From assembly GCA_002749535.1 (NCBI GenBank), contig MZZL01000409.1:3588347-3652346 (forward strand): a stretch of DNA of 64,000 nucleotides. The letters run 5' to 3'. The notes under the pieces were generated by a model that saw only the letters and a list, made by a program, of their open reading frames with translations, made no database searches and was not told the origin of the DNA. The DNA is from Apophysomyces variabilis. Lineage: Eukaryota; Mucoromycota; Mucoromycetes; Mucorales; Mucoraceae. Every line of letters begins with the position of its first letter. Position 1 is the stretch's first letter. Positions 10,891 through 22,917 of the stretch are shown here, one piece after another. The translations under genes were made by a program, and so were the position numbers.

Positions 10891-13346
10891 GGGACTATCA
10901 AGGATGTAACGCGCTTACTGTTAGGATACGGAGATCAGTGTTGTATTGGTTGTACCATTAAGAGGGTTTTAGCAATTTTAGTACGCTTTGAGTTGAAGAA
11001 AAAAAAAAAAAGAAAAAAGAGGACGTTTGGAGCGTTTCAACGCTCGCGCTCTGGTATTTAAAGTGTATTAGCTGGGAATCTTATTTTATAGTTCGGGTAA
11101 CGTTGGCGGTCCTTTGGGTCACACTGTCACACGGTGACAGTAGCCAGAGATTTCTTTGAAGCCAGGTCGCAGTGTGACAATGACCAATGGATGCCATTCT
11201 CTTATAAGTCTTAGCTGACGTATGTTAAAAGCTTCCCTTCACGAAAACTTTGAGATACAAAATGATCACCCAATAGATACAAGAAGTGACGCCAACTTTG
11301 CAGGTAAGTGTAGACCTTGCTTCGGGCTGTTGATAAGTGGATATACTTCGGTAGACTTATGGCTATCATGGACTTACTTTGAGTTGCTCCACTGACAATT
11401 TGAAGCAAATCAGGCACCACTTTATTACAGATTTGAGTGGGTCGTGGATTGCAGTTGATTTTGACAGGTCTACGTGTTGGAAAGTTACGGAAACTGAATC
11501 TTAGTCGGATGAGTTTGCCTTTTTCAGCGGTCTTTGTTGTGCTCAAGAAAAGCAGGGAACTATGATCTGTGCCCTGGCATTTACGCGGACGCTACGCTTT
11601 GAGCGAGGGCGCGAAAATACGGGCTTTACTTGAGCAGTATGTTCGAATGGCGCAAGTAGATCAAATAGTTTGTAAGGCTAAATGAAAATTGTAATGACAC
11701 GATCTAATGAACATATTGATAGCAAATTTTGATGGAAATCCTTTGGAATGCATGGAAATTTGGGCACATTGCATTTGTAAAAAGTCAGTCTCCTTGTCCT
11801 ACACAACAATACCTTTGCTGCCCTTATCGTCCATTCAGTTTGCATACAGTAGGTCGAATAAGAATATTATGACAGAAAAAGTGCCATAGTACAGGAAACC
11901 CGCGTTTTAGCATGTAAAACTTTACTCACTAATCACGAATGGTTCTAACAATGAATTATGCTTTCCAACGATAAATTCCACCGAACCTCAGTTTTGTTCA
12001 AAGCTTTGTGTATAAATGAGGACAAATACGATAACAAAACGACTCCCATCGTACCCTGCCAGTTAAACACTTTTCTTCAACAATAAGGCAAGATATATCT
12101 GTGGACTGTTGTAAGGCAGAATAGACCACGGCTTGGGTCATCGAAGCCGCACTGATTTTTGGCGCGACCGTCATAAGCCGTCTGGAGGCTTCCAAGCGCA
12201 ACGGTCATAGCCATCATGTACCTGCTTTTGCTTTGCGAAGGGAATTTCAGAGGTTTACGTAATAGTTTATCTGATCTATCACGTAGCGACTAGACCCACA
12301 CGAGAGACAAAGTCGATATTAACGAAGGACCAGATAACTTCCCTTCCGAATAAGTGGTTTGAATCTGGCCGGTGTTAAGCCCATTACTTCCGCGTTAATC
12401 GTGTGATGATATGTATGATAAAAGCAGATCATCATAGGAGAAAGCAGATAGGAAAACAACAGGGTATACATGTCAGCAATCTGAAATAGATAGCATTTGA
12501 TAAAGATAAGCTGAATGACTTTTTTGCAATGAAGTTGACGAAATTAGGGTCGCATCAGTACTCATCGAAGAAAAACATGCTAGGACATTAAGTATTGATG
12601 CTGTAGACCGCCGACGGATACTTTTTGGCTGATAACCAGTTTCACAGGGCTCAAATCCAACGTAACGTACGTTCTGCCATATTCTCTCCGTACATAATGA
12701 TGCATGTGGTTTTGCATGGAAACCGTCCAAACCAAAACTAATCATGACATAGAACTGTAAACGCAAAATCTTAGTTTTAACCATTTCAGTTGTAGCTGCC
12801 CTCAGATATTCCGGCTCTGAGTAACCGGTTAAGATGACTCCACAATAATTATCATTGAAAATTCAGCAATCAGAAGAGATTGAACCATGTGTGATTCAAT
12901 AGCTATGATAATGTGCATATATATATATATGCACGTTTTGTTTTGCTACTGCTATATAATAATTGATTGATCATCAATCCTCTTCCTGGGAATAGCAGTC
13001 CGGCCAAGGAGAAGCTCATGGAAATTGCAGGTTTCAATGTGCTATTCCTTCGATACTCAGTTATCGAATAGAGTTGTGCCAAATACCTAATATTACATAA
13101 GTTGCGTTTCGCCCTGTGTTTTATCTCTTTTAGTTTTACTTACGATCAATGAAAGTATCCATTGACACAAGGGAGACGCCGCTCTATTTGTGGGAAATAC
13201 CGAAAGTATTTGCGTTCCAATCAATAGTTACACTTGGAATGCTGTGAAAGCACATGTGAAGATCCTCTGCTAAGTCCATCCATCTGTATCCTTACTAAAC
13301 CAGCTTGTTACACGGGCGGCTTTGCATCAGAATGGCTCTCTTCAGT
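10891..13346. other. Long intergenic region, no gene recognised
   Basis: About 2.4 kb with an A-rich run near 10,998-11,020 and a perfect palindrome at 12913-12934. The open frames (for example 11211-11546 on the minus strand, 111 codons) show no recognisable domain. Confidence 0.45.
12913..12934. repeat. 22-bp perfect AT palindrome
   Basis: GTGC, seven AT dinucleotides, then GCAC. It can form a cruciform and is also a simple AT microsatellite. No function is evident. Confidence 0.8.
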
Positions 13347-13562
13347 TTATGATTTATCAAGATAACGATTGAACGCTAGTAAGGCTAAATATCTTCCTAA
13401 TTTGATTCTCATTGGCAGCACTGATATCAACTTTTTCCTTCCATATCTGCCATAAATATGGAGGTAACGTGCGAAATGATCTATCTGATGCCGCGAGGCG
13501 TTCACGTAGTACAAGAGTGGTCCGAGAACCAAAGGTGCACCAAAAAGTCCTGCATTGATCAC
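13347..13562 (-). CDS. Unrecognised small ORF, possibly a gene fragment
   Basis: The reading frame is open from about 13679 to the stop at 13347. The first ATG is at 13562 and gives 71 aa (MINAGLFGAPLVLGPLLYY...). There is a hydrophobic stretch with PLVLGPLLYYV and then a basic C-terminus. A possible splice acceptor near 13650 hints that it was a last exon, but DGAT2 starts just upstream on the other strand, so an intact gene is unlikely. I do not recognise the family. Confidence 0.25.
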   Translation of the reverse strand: MINAGLFGAPLVLGPLLYYVNASRHQIDHFARYLHIYGRYGRKKLISVLPMRIKLGRYLALLAFNRYLDKS

Positions 13563-13818
13563 AGTGGTTCCGAGCGATAAGCGTAAACGGTTCCAGAGAT
13601 AGATTCTTTTGATTACCGAGTGATTCCCTTGTCTGCTAATCTGTATGCAGGATATGATTGCGTGTAGATTATAAGTTCATGTTTGTTTTTGCGTATCAGT
13701 CATTTCCCGACATTACATAAACTGCAAATACGGAAGGGGTTACTTTGTGTTAGAAAAAAAAGCAAGGCAATCAAAGCATTTCTCTTCCCTCTATCTCTCT
13801 GTTCCACTTTTCTTCGTC

Positions 13819-15071
13819 ATGTCGGTAGATTTACCCAAATTGCGACATTCGAAAACCAAGAGCAAACTGAGCGATCCGCTCATTGCGCCGCTGAACGTGC
13901 CACTCACTCGACGGCTTCAAACACTTGCTGTCATAGTCTGGGGAATTGAACCGTCCTTCTTGGTCACTGTTTTCTTATTGCTGTGCACAATCCCGGCATT
14001 ATGGCCTATATTGATCGTTTATGTGGTATGGGTAGCTTTTGATAACGCTCCTGAGAACGGCGGTCGTCGCGTTCAATGGGTTCGAGAATGGAGACTCTGG
14101 AAATATTTCGCGGGTTATTTTCCGGCAGAAATTATCAAGGTAATCCACGGGTTTTGCTTCCAGTATGATTGATTTTGCAACGATAGGAAGGGGACTTGGA
14201 TGCGAATAAAAACTACATTTTCGCGTAGGTAATGCAACAAGGAAAGAACAAGATATTCATTTTGTGTCATAGTTGTCATCCTCATGGTATCATTGCCGTA
14301 AGCAGTATTTTGACATTTGCAACAGAAGCGCTGGGCTTTTCAAAGCTATACCCCGGCATCGTTCCATCATTGTTGACAGTTGCTAATAATTTCAGACTTC
14401 CATTCCACCGTGATTATCTCCTGGCCATGGGTATGTGCAACGTATCGCGTGAATCCTGCAAAACGATCTTGCGGTCTGGCCCTGGTCGCTCCATTGCTAT
14501 TGTTGTTGGTGGTGCCACGGAATCTTTGAATTCGCGTCCTGGGAGCATGAATCTGGTGTTAAGAAAGCGCTTTGGTTTTGTGAAGGTGGCAGTCGAAACG
14601 GGTGCCAGTTTGGTACCAGTGCTGGCATTTGGGGAACATCAGCTGTTTGATCAGCTGAGAAACGACGCTGGAACTTGGGTCCATCGCTTTCAAAAACGAA
14701 CTCAACGAATTTTTGGCTGGACTATGCCATTTTTCCACGGGCGCGGTGTATTTAACTGTAAAACAAGCGAGATATCTCACATATCTTAATTGGACGCTAA
14801 CATATTCATTTATAGATGATATTGGCATCATGCCCTACAGAAAACCATTGCATGTTGTCAGTAAGTGCCTGTTTGCCAATAGTGGGTTAAAACTAAGTCA
14901 TTCTTAGTTGGTGAAGCGATTGATCCTCCAATGGATGCTGCAGAGCGAAACAAGGACGAAGTCATTCAAGAGCTTCATGCTCGATACGTGGAAAGTCTTC
15001 TGGCCTTGTACGATAAGTACAAAGACGTTTATGATACGGACAGAATTAAAGAACTGAGCTTTGTCGATTAA
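13819..15071 (+). CDS. Diacylglycerol O-acyltransferase, DGAT2 family
   Basis: Five exons: 13819-14139, 14187-14224, 14273-14757, 14816-14860 and 14908-15071. The sum is 1053 nt (350 aa), the normal DGAT2 size. An N-terminal hydrophobic hairpin (residues about 40-75) is followed by WKYFAGYFPAEIIK, then the active-site signature ACHPHGI formed across an intron, then IVVGGATESLNSRPGS and the family block RKRFGFVKVAVETGASLVPVLAFGE. The C-terminal part has the PYRKPLHVVIGEAI motif. DGAT2 makes triacylglycerol from diacylglycerol and acyl-CoA in the ER and at lipid droplets. An in-frame ATG at 13747 would lengthen the N-terminus by 24 residues. It converges with the phosphatase gene, with 51 bp between stops. 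Confidence 0.95.
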
Positions 15072-15122
15072 AGTCATCCTGTATTAAGGTTTAATACCTC
15101 TGTCTTTTCCGCTCTATATAGT

Positions 15123-16175
15123 CTACAAGTTTTCAGTTTCCACAGCTTGCTGCACTTTGTCAGAGGTCTCCCAAAAAGTCACTCTGGCTACGACCTTACT
15201 GGCTGACTCCGGCTCGTTTTGAAGTTTTGCCGCGAGCGTCTTTCCGGACCTTGCGAATAATCGGTCTGAAGGTCCCAAACGAGTAGCAGGACAGAAATCA
15301 TTCTGGGCATAACCAATTTGGAGCTTAATATTACCAATTTGTTATAGTTCTTTTACCTTTCCGTCGCCAACGTACATGATCTGCTGGAAAGGACCATGTA
15401 GCGCGATGTATCGATCAAGCTCCTGTCCTAGAAATAAGCGTTATGTGCTTATCGCTTTGACTTTGGCGTTGTACTATTCTTAGTATACCTTTACAGATAT
15501 TTACAGCGCAGTGGTTCGGACAGTTGTGCTGAGGGGCTGTAGCAGGGATGAGTCGTTGAATGCGCCACCTGCCCTGCCCATCGGTATAGACAGGGTTTGT
15601 GATAATATCAGAGATAAGGTCACGAACTCCGTAAGCCTATATTTAGCATGTCATTTGATGGGTTGCAAGGCATGTGGTGTACCTGAAGGATAGTCTCTAT
15701 GTAAAATACGTTGGCATCCGAGACGATGATGATTCGCGTTTGGTGTTCACGCAATGTTTTAAGAGTATTTATCATAGCAGGAGTCTAGGGGGAAAAGATC
15801 ATCAGCACTCTTTCAGTACCATACAGTTTGTAATACAAATGGTATCTTTGAGAGCACTGTCTCGAATTCCGCTTTGGTGAAGCCTCGGTCCTGAAGCTGC
15901 CGGATTGCCATATCCCTTCACAGGAAAAAAAAAAATACCATAAGGATCCCAAGCACTTCTGCTTACTCTCCACATACATGCGGTCGGTGAATTGCATATC
16001 TTGTAATGTAAGGCATTCCTCCCATTGTTCCTGAGACAGTTGACGAATGATCCACTGATCGCTGTCTTCTTCAATAAGCGACCTATATCTGATTTAGCGC
16101 ACTAAAAGAAAAGAAACTACTAATCGAACCACACCAGTCAAAGTCAAACACTGCCAGATTCTTCTTGATTGTCAT
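15123..16175 (-). CDS. PHOSPHO1/2-like HAD phosphatase
   Basis: Seven exons on the minus strand: 16135-16175, 15978-16082, 15837-15915, 15683-15784, 15489-15636, 15357-15427 and 15123-15302. The total is 726 nt (241 aa). HAD motifs are all present after splicing: motif I FDFDWSL (DxDxS type, split by intron 1), motif II in IIIVSDAN, and motif III/IV GDGKNDFCPA. A conserved Cys-rich stretch (CPNHCAVNICKG) matches the PHOSPHO family. Characterised members hydrolyse phosphocholine, phosphoethanolamine or pyridoxal phosphate; the substrate here is not determined. The stop codon lies 51 bp from the DGAT2 stop, so the 3' UTRs probably overlap. Confidence 0.92.
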
Positions 16176-16813
16176 GTTACAATGGGAGTTAAGAGGGAAC
16201 GAGTGGCAAACCTTGCCACATGCATTTCGGGTGATCCAAATTCCGGTGACATCCCCACCTACCATTTACTTCATGTGGGATTTCTACTGACTCCTTTTTG
16301 CCGAACAAAAAAAAACATTAGATGTTGGCGTGCGTGAAGCCATTCCTATAAACGTGGCAGGCAAAGTGAATACACTTCATGAGACTCGAGAGTTTTCAAT
16401 GCCTGTATTTGCATCCTTATTTCTGCGTGCATGATGAGACGACTCAACTTGCTGAACAAGGATTGTCCATTTGCTAGTCGCAACAGGAAGAAGCGCGCTT
16501 TAAGACGGACAGATATCATCCAAAGCTTACTTTAATTTTAACCCATGCAAGACACATATGCGGCCAACATAAACTCCATCTATGTCAGCGCAAAAAGATT
16601 TTGAGATAAAACGCGAATAATCGCGTAAAAGCCCGTTCTGTCAAAAGAAAGCTCCTCTGTCTTTCGCAGTGTCACTCAGCATCTCGTAAACTGTCATTGG
16701 ATATTATCAAAATTCCGCCCCAAGGTTTTCCAAAAGCATCAATTTTGACTTTTTTTTAATCTCAACATCAACCACTGTATTCCCTTTACCAGGAACTTCG
16801 TTCGTTTGTGATC
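16176..16813. promoter_or_regulatory. Shared divergent upstream region of the phosphatase and NTH1 genes
   Basis: 638 bp between the two divergent start codons with no coding signal of its own. It should contain both promoters. I see no specific motif worth naming. Confidence 0.4.
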
Positions 16814-18125
16814 ATGTCTGTTCGTCGGAGCTCACGTCTCGTCAAGTCTACCACTGATCTTATCGAGGAATCAGTCATGCCCACAATCACCGAGGGAGGA
16901 CGACGGAGGCGACAATCCGTTGTCAACGAGGCAACCACCACCACAACAACAACGACGAAGAAAACGAAGAGGGTCAAAAAGGAGGATATCATCAATTCTT
17001 CAGGAGAACCTAAAAATTGGAGAATCGTATTTCAACGGATTAAAGAATACAGGGAAAAGGTTCCAGCACCTGTCGATACCATGGGATGTGAACGCCTTGC
17101 CGAAACAGATGTTCCAGAAAGAGTAATTGAAGCCCGTCATGTTATCCAACGATTAAACCTCTTTTTCAGGTGTCGAGATTTCAAACACTCGTTTCGTTAA
17201 TGCTCTCATCTCAAACCAAGGATACAGTGACAAGTGTCGCAGTCAAAAAGTTACAGAAAGAGTTGCCAGGAGGCTTGTGTCTTGAAAGCATCCTAAATGT
17301 TGATGAATCAGTCCTGGACAACTACATTCAGGCTGTGGGATTTCACACCAAAAAAGCATCGTAAGTTTCACTTTGCTCTTGGATTTAGACTCAAAGAGAG
17401 AATTGCATTGATACAGTTACATAAAACGGGTAGCAGTGATTCTGCGTGACAAGTACGATGGCGATATTCCGGACACCATTGAGGGCCTAACAAGTTTGCC
17501 TGGCGTTGGTAAGCAATGAGTAGTATTAATGGGATCGGATATGCGCTAATAATGAACTTCTCATAAGGTCCAAAAATGGTCGGTAATCCAGAAAGTTAAC
17601 CATGTACGTGATACTAACAGGGATAGGTGAAATCCATAGGGTTATTTGACATTACAATGTGCATGGAAGAAGTACGTAATTTCGCTTTTAATGGACTGTT
17701 ATTCTGAAAGATGCCAAAAAGAAACTTAGGAATTGGCGTTGATATTCATGTACACCGAATCACGAACCGTCTCGCTTGGTGTAATACCATGAAAGGGACG
17801 CCGGAAGATACTCGTAAGGTATGAAAGTTAGCAAGCGATATATGCTGCTGATTAATATGGGAAGAGTTTGGAATCTTGGTTGCCTAAGGAACATTGGCGA
17901 GAAATCAACCCTATGCTTGTGGGATTCGGGCAGGTTACATGTCTCCCACGGGGACCAAGATGTTTCGAGTGTCCTGTAAACGATCTTTGTCCTTCCGCGG
18001 AAACCAAAAAGGTCCGAGTCAAGAAGGAAGTGCTCAAGAAAGAGGAAATAGAAATAGAACAAGCAATTCCCGTACGAGCAGATACCAATATTCCTTTAAT
18101 CAAAAATGAGCCACTGGACTGGTAA
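16814..18125 (+). CDS. NTH1: Endonuclease III homologue, bifunctional DNA glycosylase/AP lyase
   Basis: Seven exons: 16814-17122, 17170-17360, 17417-17508, 17568-17578 (11 nt), 17640-17671, 17722-17818 and 17865-18125. The sum is 993 nt (330 aa). The basic N-terminal tail has a Thr run. The core has LMLSSQTKD, the helix-hairpin-helix SLPGVGPKMGYL carrying the catalytic Lys, and [11 protein letters not shown] carrying the catalytic Asp. Four cysteines spaced C-x6-C-x2-C-x5-C ([17 protein letters not shown]) bind the [4Fe-4S] cluster. The C-terminus has a lysine/glutamate-rich extension. The enzyme excises oxidised pyrimidines in base excision repair, in nucleus and mitochondria. Confidence 0.95.
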
Positions 18126-18251
18126 AAAAGTAGTTGAGAATTAAACGGTATTTGGAATGGAACATAAGCTTGATAAAAGAAAACAAAACGTAGCAGGAAC
18201 TAGGAATAACACGTGTGCTTTATATTTCTGCGCTTTGCATTCTTTTTATTG

Positions 18252-19055
18252 ATGGAGTACGGCTACATTGAAAATCATGAAAATACGAATGATAGAGGAC
18301 CAAATGAGATCATTATCGATCTGATTCTCGCCCACCATGACAACGAACGTGACAAAACGTTGTCTATTCAGCAACCGAAAGATGTTTCTGGTGAGGAAAC
18401 AGAGCACTAAAACTTACCTATAATCTAAAGGGCAACTTGCTGAACGAGGATAGGGAATAGGAAGAACTGGGACGAAGGATATGGTCCCGACTTGGAAATT
18501 GAAAACAAGATGAAGATGAACGCAAGTAAAGTAAAAGTTGATACAACAAACGAAGGACTACTGTTTGAGAAATCGGATGCCACTTCGCGCATGGACTCCT
18601 TACATTCAATGCCACTGCCGCAAAAGAATATCGATTATCATACTGTACCGATCAAAGATGCGTCTTACATCGAACGAATACACCCGGTCATTACTCTGAC
18701 TGCAGGTGAAACGATGATTTCTTTGCTGCGAGACGTTAGTAAAGCGGATGTTGCCATAGCGTCAACCATGCCTGTCACAGGCGAAACGACCGCTTCTAGA
18801 TCTTCGTCCTTGCTTTACAATGCGCCTGTAGAGACGACGTCTGTTCCGACCATGCCTATTCATGCTCCTTCCAGGCAACGACCAGCACTTGCTGAACTGG
18901 AAACGGCTTCTTTTAGTGGATTATCTCTAGGTCAAATGGGATTTTTACCAAGCAACGACGCTACAGTACTTGACAGTTCCAGCATCTGGTGGTTATGGCT
19001 GAACGTAACCATCCTATTTATGGTATGGCTTAGGACTGATCGGCAGGCTTGGTAA
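18252..19055 (+). CDS. Orphan protein with C-terminal membrane anchor
   Basis: Two exons, 18252-18390 and 18454-19055, join in frame to 741 nt (246 aa). The N-terminal two thirds are hydrophilic and Ser/Thr-rich with no recognised domain. The last 25 residues contain a Trp-rich hydrophobic helix (IWWLWLNVTILFMVWL) and a short basic tail, as in tail-anchored proteins. An upstream in-frame ATG at 18213 would add a hydrophobic leader, but that stretch lies in T-rich DNA that looks like 5' UTR. It starts only 126 bp after the NTH1 stop. I do not recognise the family. Confidence 0.6.
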
Positions 19056-19317
19056 AGCCGTCGATCAATCAAGAGCAAGATCTTGTAGCATGCCTTTTTT
19101 TATTTAATATCAAATATTTTCTTGATATATACTTCAATTATAGAAGTAAGACAAATTGTTATTTCAAAAAGACAAATAGGCTTGTCATGTTTGTGTTTAT
19201 ACATGTTGGTAGTGAGAAAAGAGAAAAACAAAACAATGTTAAATAAGGAAATTAAAGAAGCATGAGATGAAAGGAATTACAATAAAAAATGAAATTGGAT
19301 GTCTCTTCTTTTTTTTC

Positions 19318-20513
19318 TTAAGTTCTGCCGAAAGGTTGGTGATTTTCCACTAGATTAGGCTTATGCACCTCTTCCATCGCCGGCTGTTCTATCTCGTTCG
19401 GTACATGTCGGAATTGGCCGTAGTTTGGAGGTGGAGGAGGATACATCTCTGCTGGTTGTTGGTGATAACTCGTTGTAGATGTTGGTGGATAGGGTGATGA
19501 GACATCTTCATAGTAACCGCCACCAGCAATAGAATGTTCTTTGGACATCACAGGATACGATGTATATTTGGGCTCTTCTAGACCGCCATCTGATTTTGGC
19601 GGTGCGACTAAATGTCTAGGTGAGGCTCCACCTGCTAGACCCATCGAATGACGAGCGGGAGTATCTGTATACGGACCACCAAATGGATCAAGAACATCGT
19701 CAAATGTGTCTTTCTTTTTCTTGCGGCGGATGATCAGAAATGCGAAAACAGCTGAAACCCAAGTAAAAAAACGGGGAAAGCTTTGGATTAGCAGCTGACA
19801 TTCCAGGGAAATAACCCTTACCAAGCAACGCCACAAACGCCACAGCTCCGACAACACCGCCTATCACGGCTGGTTTTGAAACAGACTCTTGTTGGGAGCT
19901 GGCGGGCAAGCTTGTCACACGAGGAGTATCGGTAGGTTCGTATATGGAATAGGACGTTTCAGTAATTGTAACGATCGTACCGCCAGATCGTGTAACCGTG
20001 ACAATGGTAACCAAGCTACTGCTCGGTGTTGGTCGGTTGGTGATGGTTGGTGTTGGGTTGAATGTATTGGTAGGCTGTACGGGGTTGGGGGTGGTTTCGT
20101 ATGTACGAGTTCTGGTTGGACGAGATTCATCTGTAGTAGATGGCTGAGTAGGCTCTACAGGATCGGGACTGTATGAGCTCGTGGTCGTTGTCGTGGTACT
20201 CTCTGTCGTAGTTGGAACAACGGGAGTGCCTGTATCAGGGGTTCTCGTCTGCCAAGAAAATAAAATAGAGCGCAATTAGAATGAAAAGCCTTTTTATTAT
20301 TTTCGCGATAAACTCAAAAAATATTCATCCAATGCTTACTGGCTCCGTTGTAGTCGTAGGCGCCGGTCTGTCGGTCGTGGTAGGTGGAATTGTTGTTGTT
20401 GCAGGAGGTTGAGAAGAGGGAGCAATGGAGGAATCTTGTGGTTGCGAAGGTTCTGTTGGTGGTAAAGGCGACGACGGCCTGCCGTTATCGCTTGAAGGAT
20501 TGTTTGTATCCAT
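19318..20513 (-). CDS. Ser/Thr/Pro-rich single-pass membrane protein, Mid2/WSC-sensor-like layout
   Basis: Three exons on the minus strand: 20340-20513, 19822-20248 and 19318-19751. The sum is 1035 nt (344 aa). Residues 1 to about 185 are a Thr/Ser/Pro-rich stalk with many poly-Thr runs, likely O-mannosylated. One transmembrane helix follows (AVIGGVVGAVAFVALLG joined to AVFAFLIIRRKKKK), then a cytosolic tail with Pro/Tyr motifs (PPPPPNYGQF). The layout matches fungal cell-wall stress sensors, but no Cys-rich head domain and no N-terminal signal peptide are visible from this start, so an upstream exon may be missing. Confidence 0.65.
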
Positions 20514-22917
20514 TGCGGATTAAACACTTTTCTTCTTTTTGTTTGTTTGAGAGAAAAAGAAAAGGAAGGAAAAAGGTCGACAAAAAAAACAGACAGCTTC
20601 TGATACATTTCCCGTCAAACATGCCAAAAATAGCCCGATTCAAAGGACGACTTGCTGACCACATTATTGTATGTCAAAAAAGAGGTCCGCCGCCAAGCCT
20701 ATTTTGAGTAACAAGGTTTCGAAAGCATGCCATGTCATTCGTTTCGACTGTTGATACGCACGGGGTTCCAAGTGGATGCATAGAAACGTGTAAGATTGAT
20801 TAATTACAGCTACGTTGCAATCGTTATAAGTGTGGTTGCTGCTGCGACAATCCATGGAAATGAATAGATAAACTTGCATCTTAACAAAGTCCGCTGCTAC
20901 CGTTTTCAAGGACAGATGGTCTGTTGTAAAGACAAAGAAAGTCAGCGAGCAGCTTAGGAACATTACAGGAAAATCCCATGAAAATACAATAGCTTAGTAG
21001 AAGAGGGATGCTATAGTTTCGATGATAAAAAGGACATTGTGGCACCACCTAAGAGGGACAAACAGATAAGTAATACGGTGGAAGAAAAGATAACTACAAG
21101 AAGATGGAGGATTCCAGACGATGGTAGTTGTTCAGTTTTCGGACGAGTTGTCCTCCACATAGCTTGTCTGATCACCACTTTACCACAGCAAGCGCTTAGC
21201 TCGCAAAGCTACCTTGATCCTCCGTTTGCTGTCAGTTCATATCAGATAATTGCAGTTTCACCCATATCTATCGAGAGCGTGGGCATTTCAAGTAAATAGA
21301 ATAAAGCTGCCGGTATATTCTCCACAGTGACCCCCGGGAAATTAAAGCTCACTATTAGGGGTTGATCAGCTGTATTGCTGTCTTCGGTTAATGTTCTCTA
21401 GCTTATGAAAGTTAGTATTGCACGTTCAGTACGGTGATATTACTGGCATCGGTAGGCATAGTCCTGGAATTATACTAGAGAATGATACTTTCCCCTTCAG
21501 TCAGTGCGTGTGCTATGTTTGCCCATGTAGCTTCACTGTTTAGACAGCAATTACAGCAAAATTGCCAAATTGTAAATTGATCTTTAAGTCATCATGAAAA
21601 TTACAACAATATTTTCTAGATTTTCTTTTTGAATCCGGGCGGTATGTTCCGTAAGAAGTAGATATTTTGGGTTCCTTAAGGTGGCAATCATGGTTACCCA
21701 TCCGAAAGGAAGACCTCCCATTGGTCAGACACACTGACTTTTACTCATTGAAAGCTGATGCAAGTTTTTGTAGGTTTGCCGAAGTTAGCTAGAGCGAATG
21801 CTCGTGGACAACTAGTTTCCATTAATTAAGCTTGCTGCTTATGGCGCATTCCGAAGTTTGTTAAAGTAAAGTAGAAACGAGCACATTCAAAGTGCAATTA
21901 GAATCGATGGAAATACCTAGCCATGACGGTGTTACGTTTGGTAATTAAGAACTTACGATACGAAACTTTAATAACACTGTTTCACTTTGCAGGAAAGTGT
22001 AAGATGCAATCAGGAAAGGTGCACTATTCCATTGATACAGCCTGTTATCATTTCAGCTGGTGTCCTAAGCCATAGATTGGATAATACTGTTATGGTTTTA
22101 GTAAATGGCTGTCCAACACAGGAATAAATAAGATACAAACAACATAACACGATACCTTCGACTCGCTTAAATCGGCACAGACCTGACGTTTGCCTGTTAA
22201 GCCACGAGAGAGTCGCCTTTACTGAATCGCCAAACTGCTTGCAGAATGTATACTGCTCATTTAAAATGACCATTATGGAACTATAGACGTGAAATAGAAT
22301 GTGTCACAACTACTGTACAATTAGCATACCCGATAGCAATGACGGAGAGCTATTTTTGGGTCCAGGTCTTTGTGCAAGGCTCAGCGTCATTCCTTTGATC
22401 ACAACGGTGTATCCTCAAAGAGACAGCACGACTTGACTCTAAAGTTAGCAGCTGCGACTGGGAAATTTGGATTTGGTAACCTTTTTAAGATGAAGGAAGG
22501 GTGTGTACGACATATATTTTAGTGTAGCTTGCTGCCTTGCATTGTTCCTTCCTTTCTCATGCAAAATAAAGCTAGTCAGAACATTTAGAAGGCATGAAAC
22601 AGAACTTTTTGTTGTTTTGACATCATGAAGTACTAACTGAAGACACCACAAATTCAAACATACGATGCGTGCGTTTACATTTATCCCTGTTTAGGTAACC
22701 GATCGTTTTTACGTGTAATAAGCATTCGAGCAAAACAAAAATCATTGTCTCACCCAGTTAAAGAGCAACTCTTTGTGAGTGTGCGTGTCTACCTCCTAGA
22801 GAATGGAAAGGTTACACTGGGCATGGGATAACGACCGTCGCCGTTATTTTTCAATTTCTTAAACTTTTTTCTTTTTGCTTTTTTCTCTCGAGCCCCGTTT
22901 CGCATAACCGAAACACC
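20514..22917. other. Intergenic region, no gene recognised
   Basis: 2.4 kb of AT-leaning sequence. A plus-strand frame at 21039-21299 (86 codons, starts MAPPKRDKQ) has no homologue I know and no splice context. Nothing else stands out. Confidence 0.45.
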
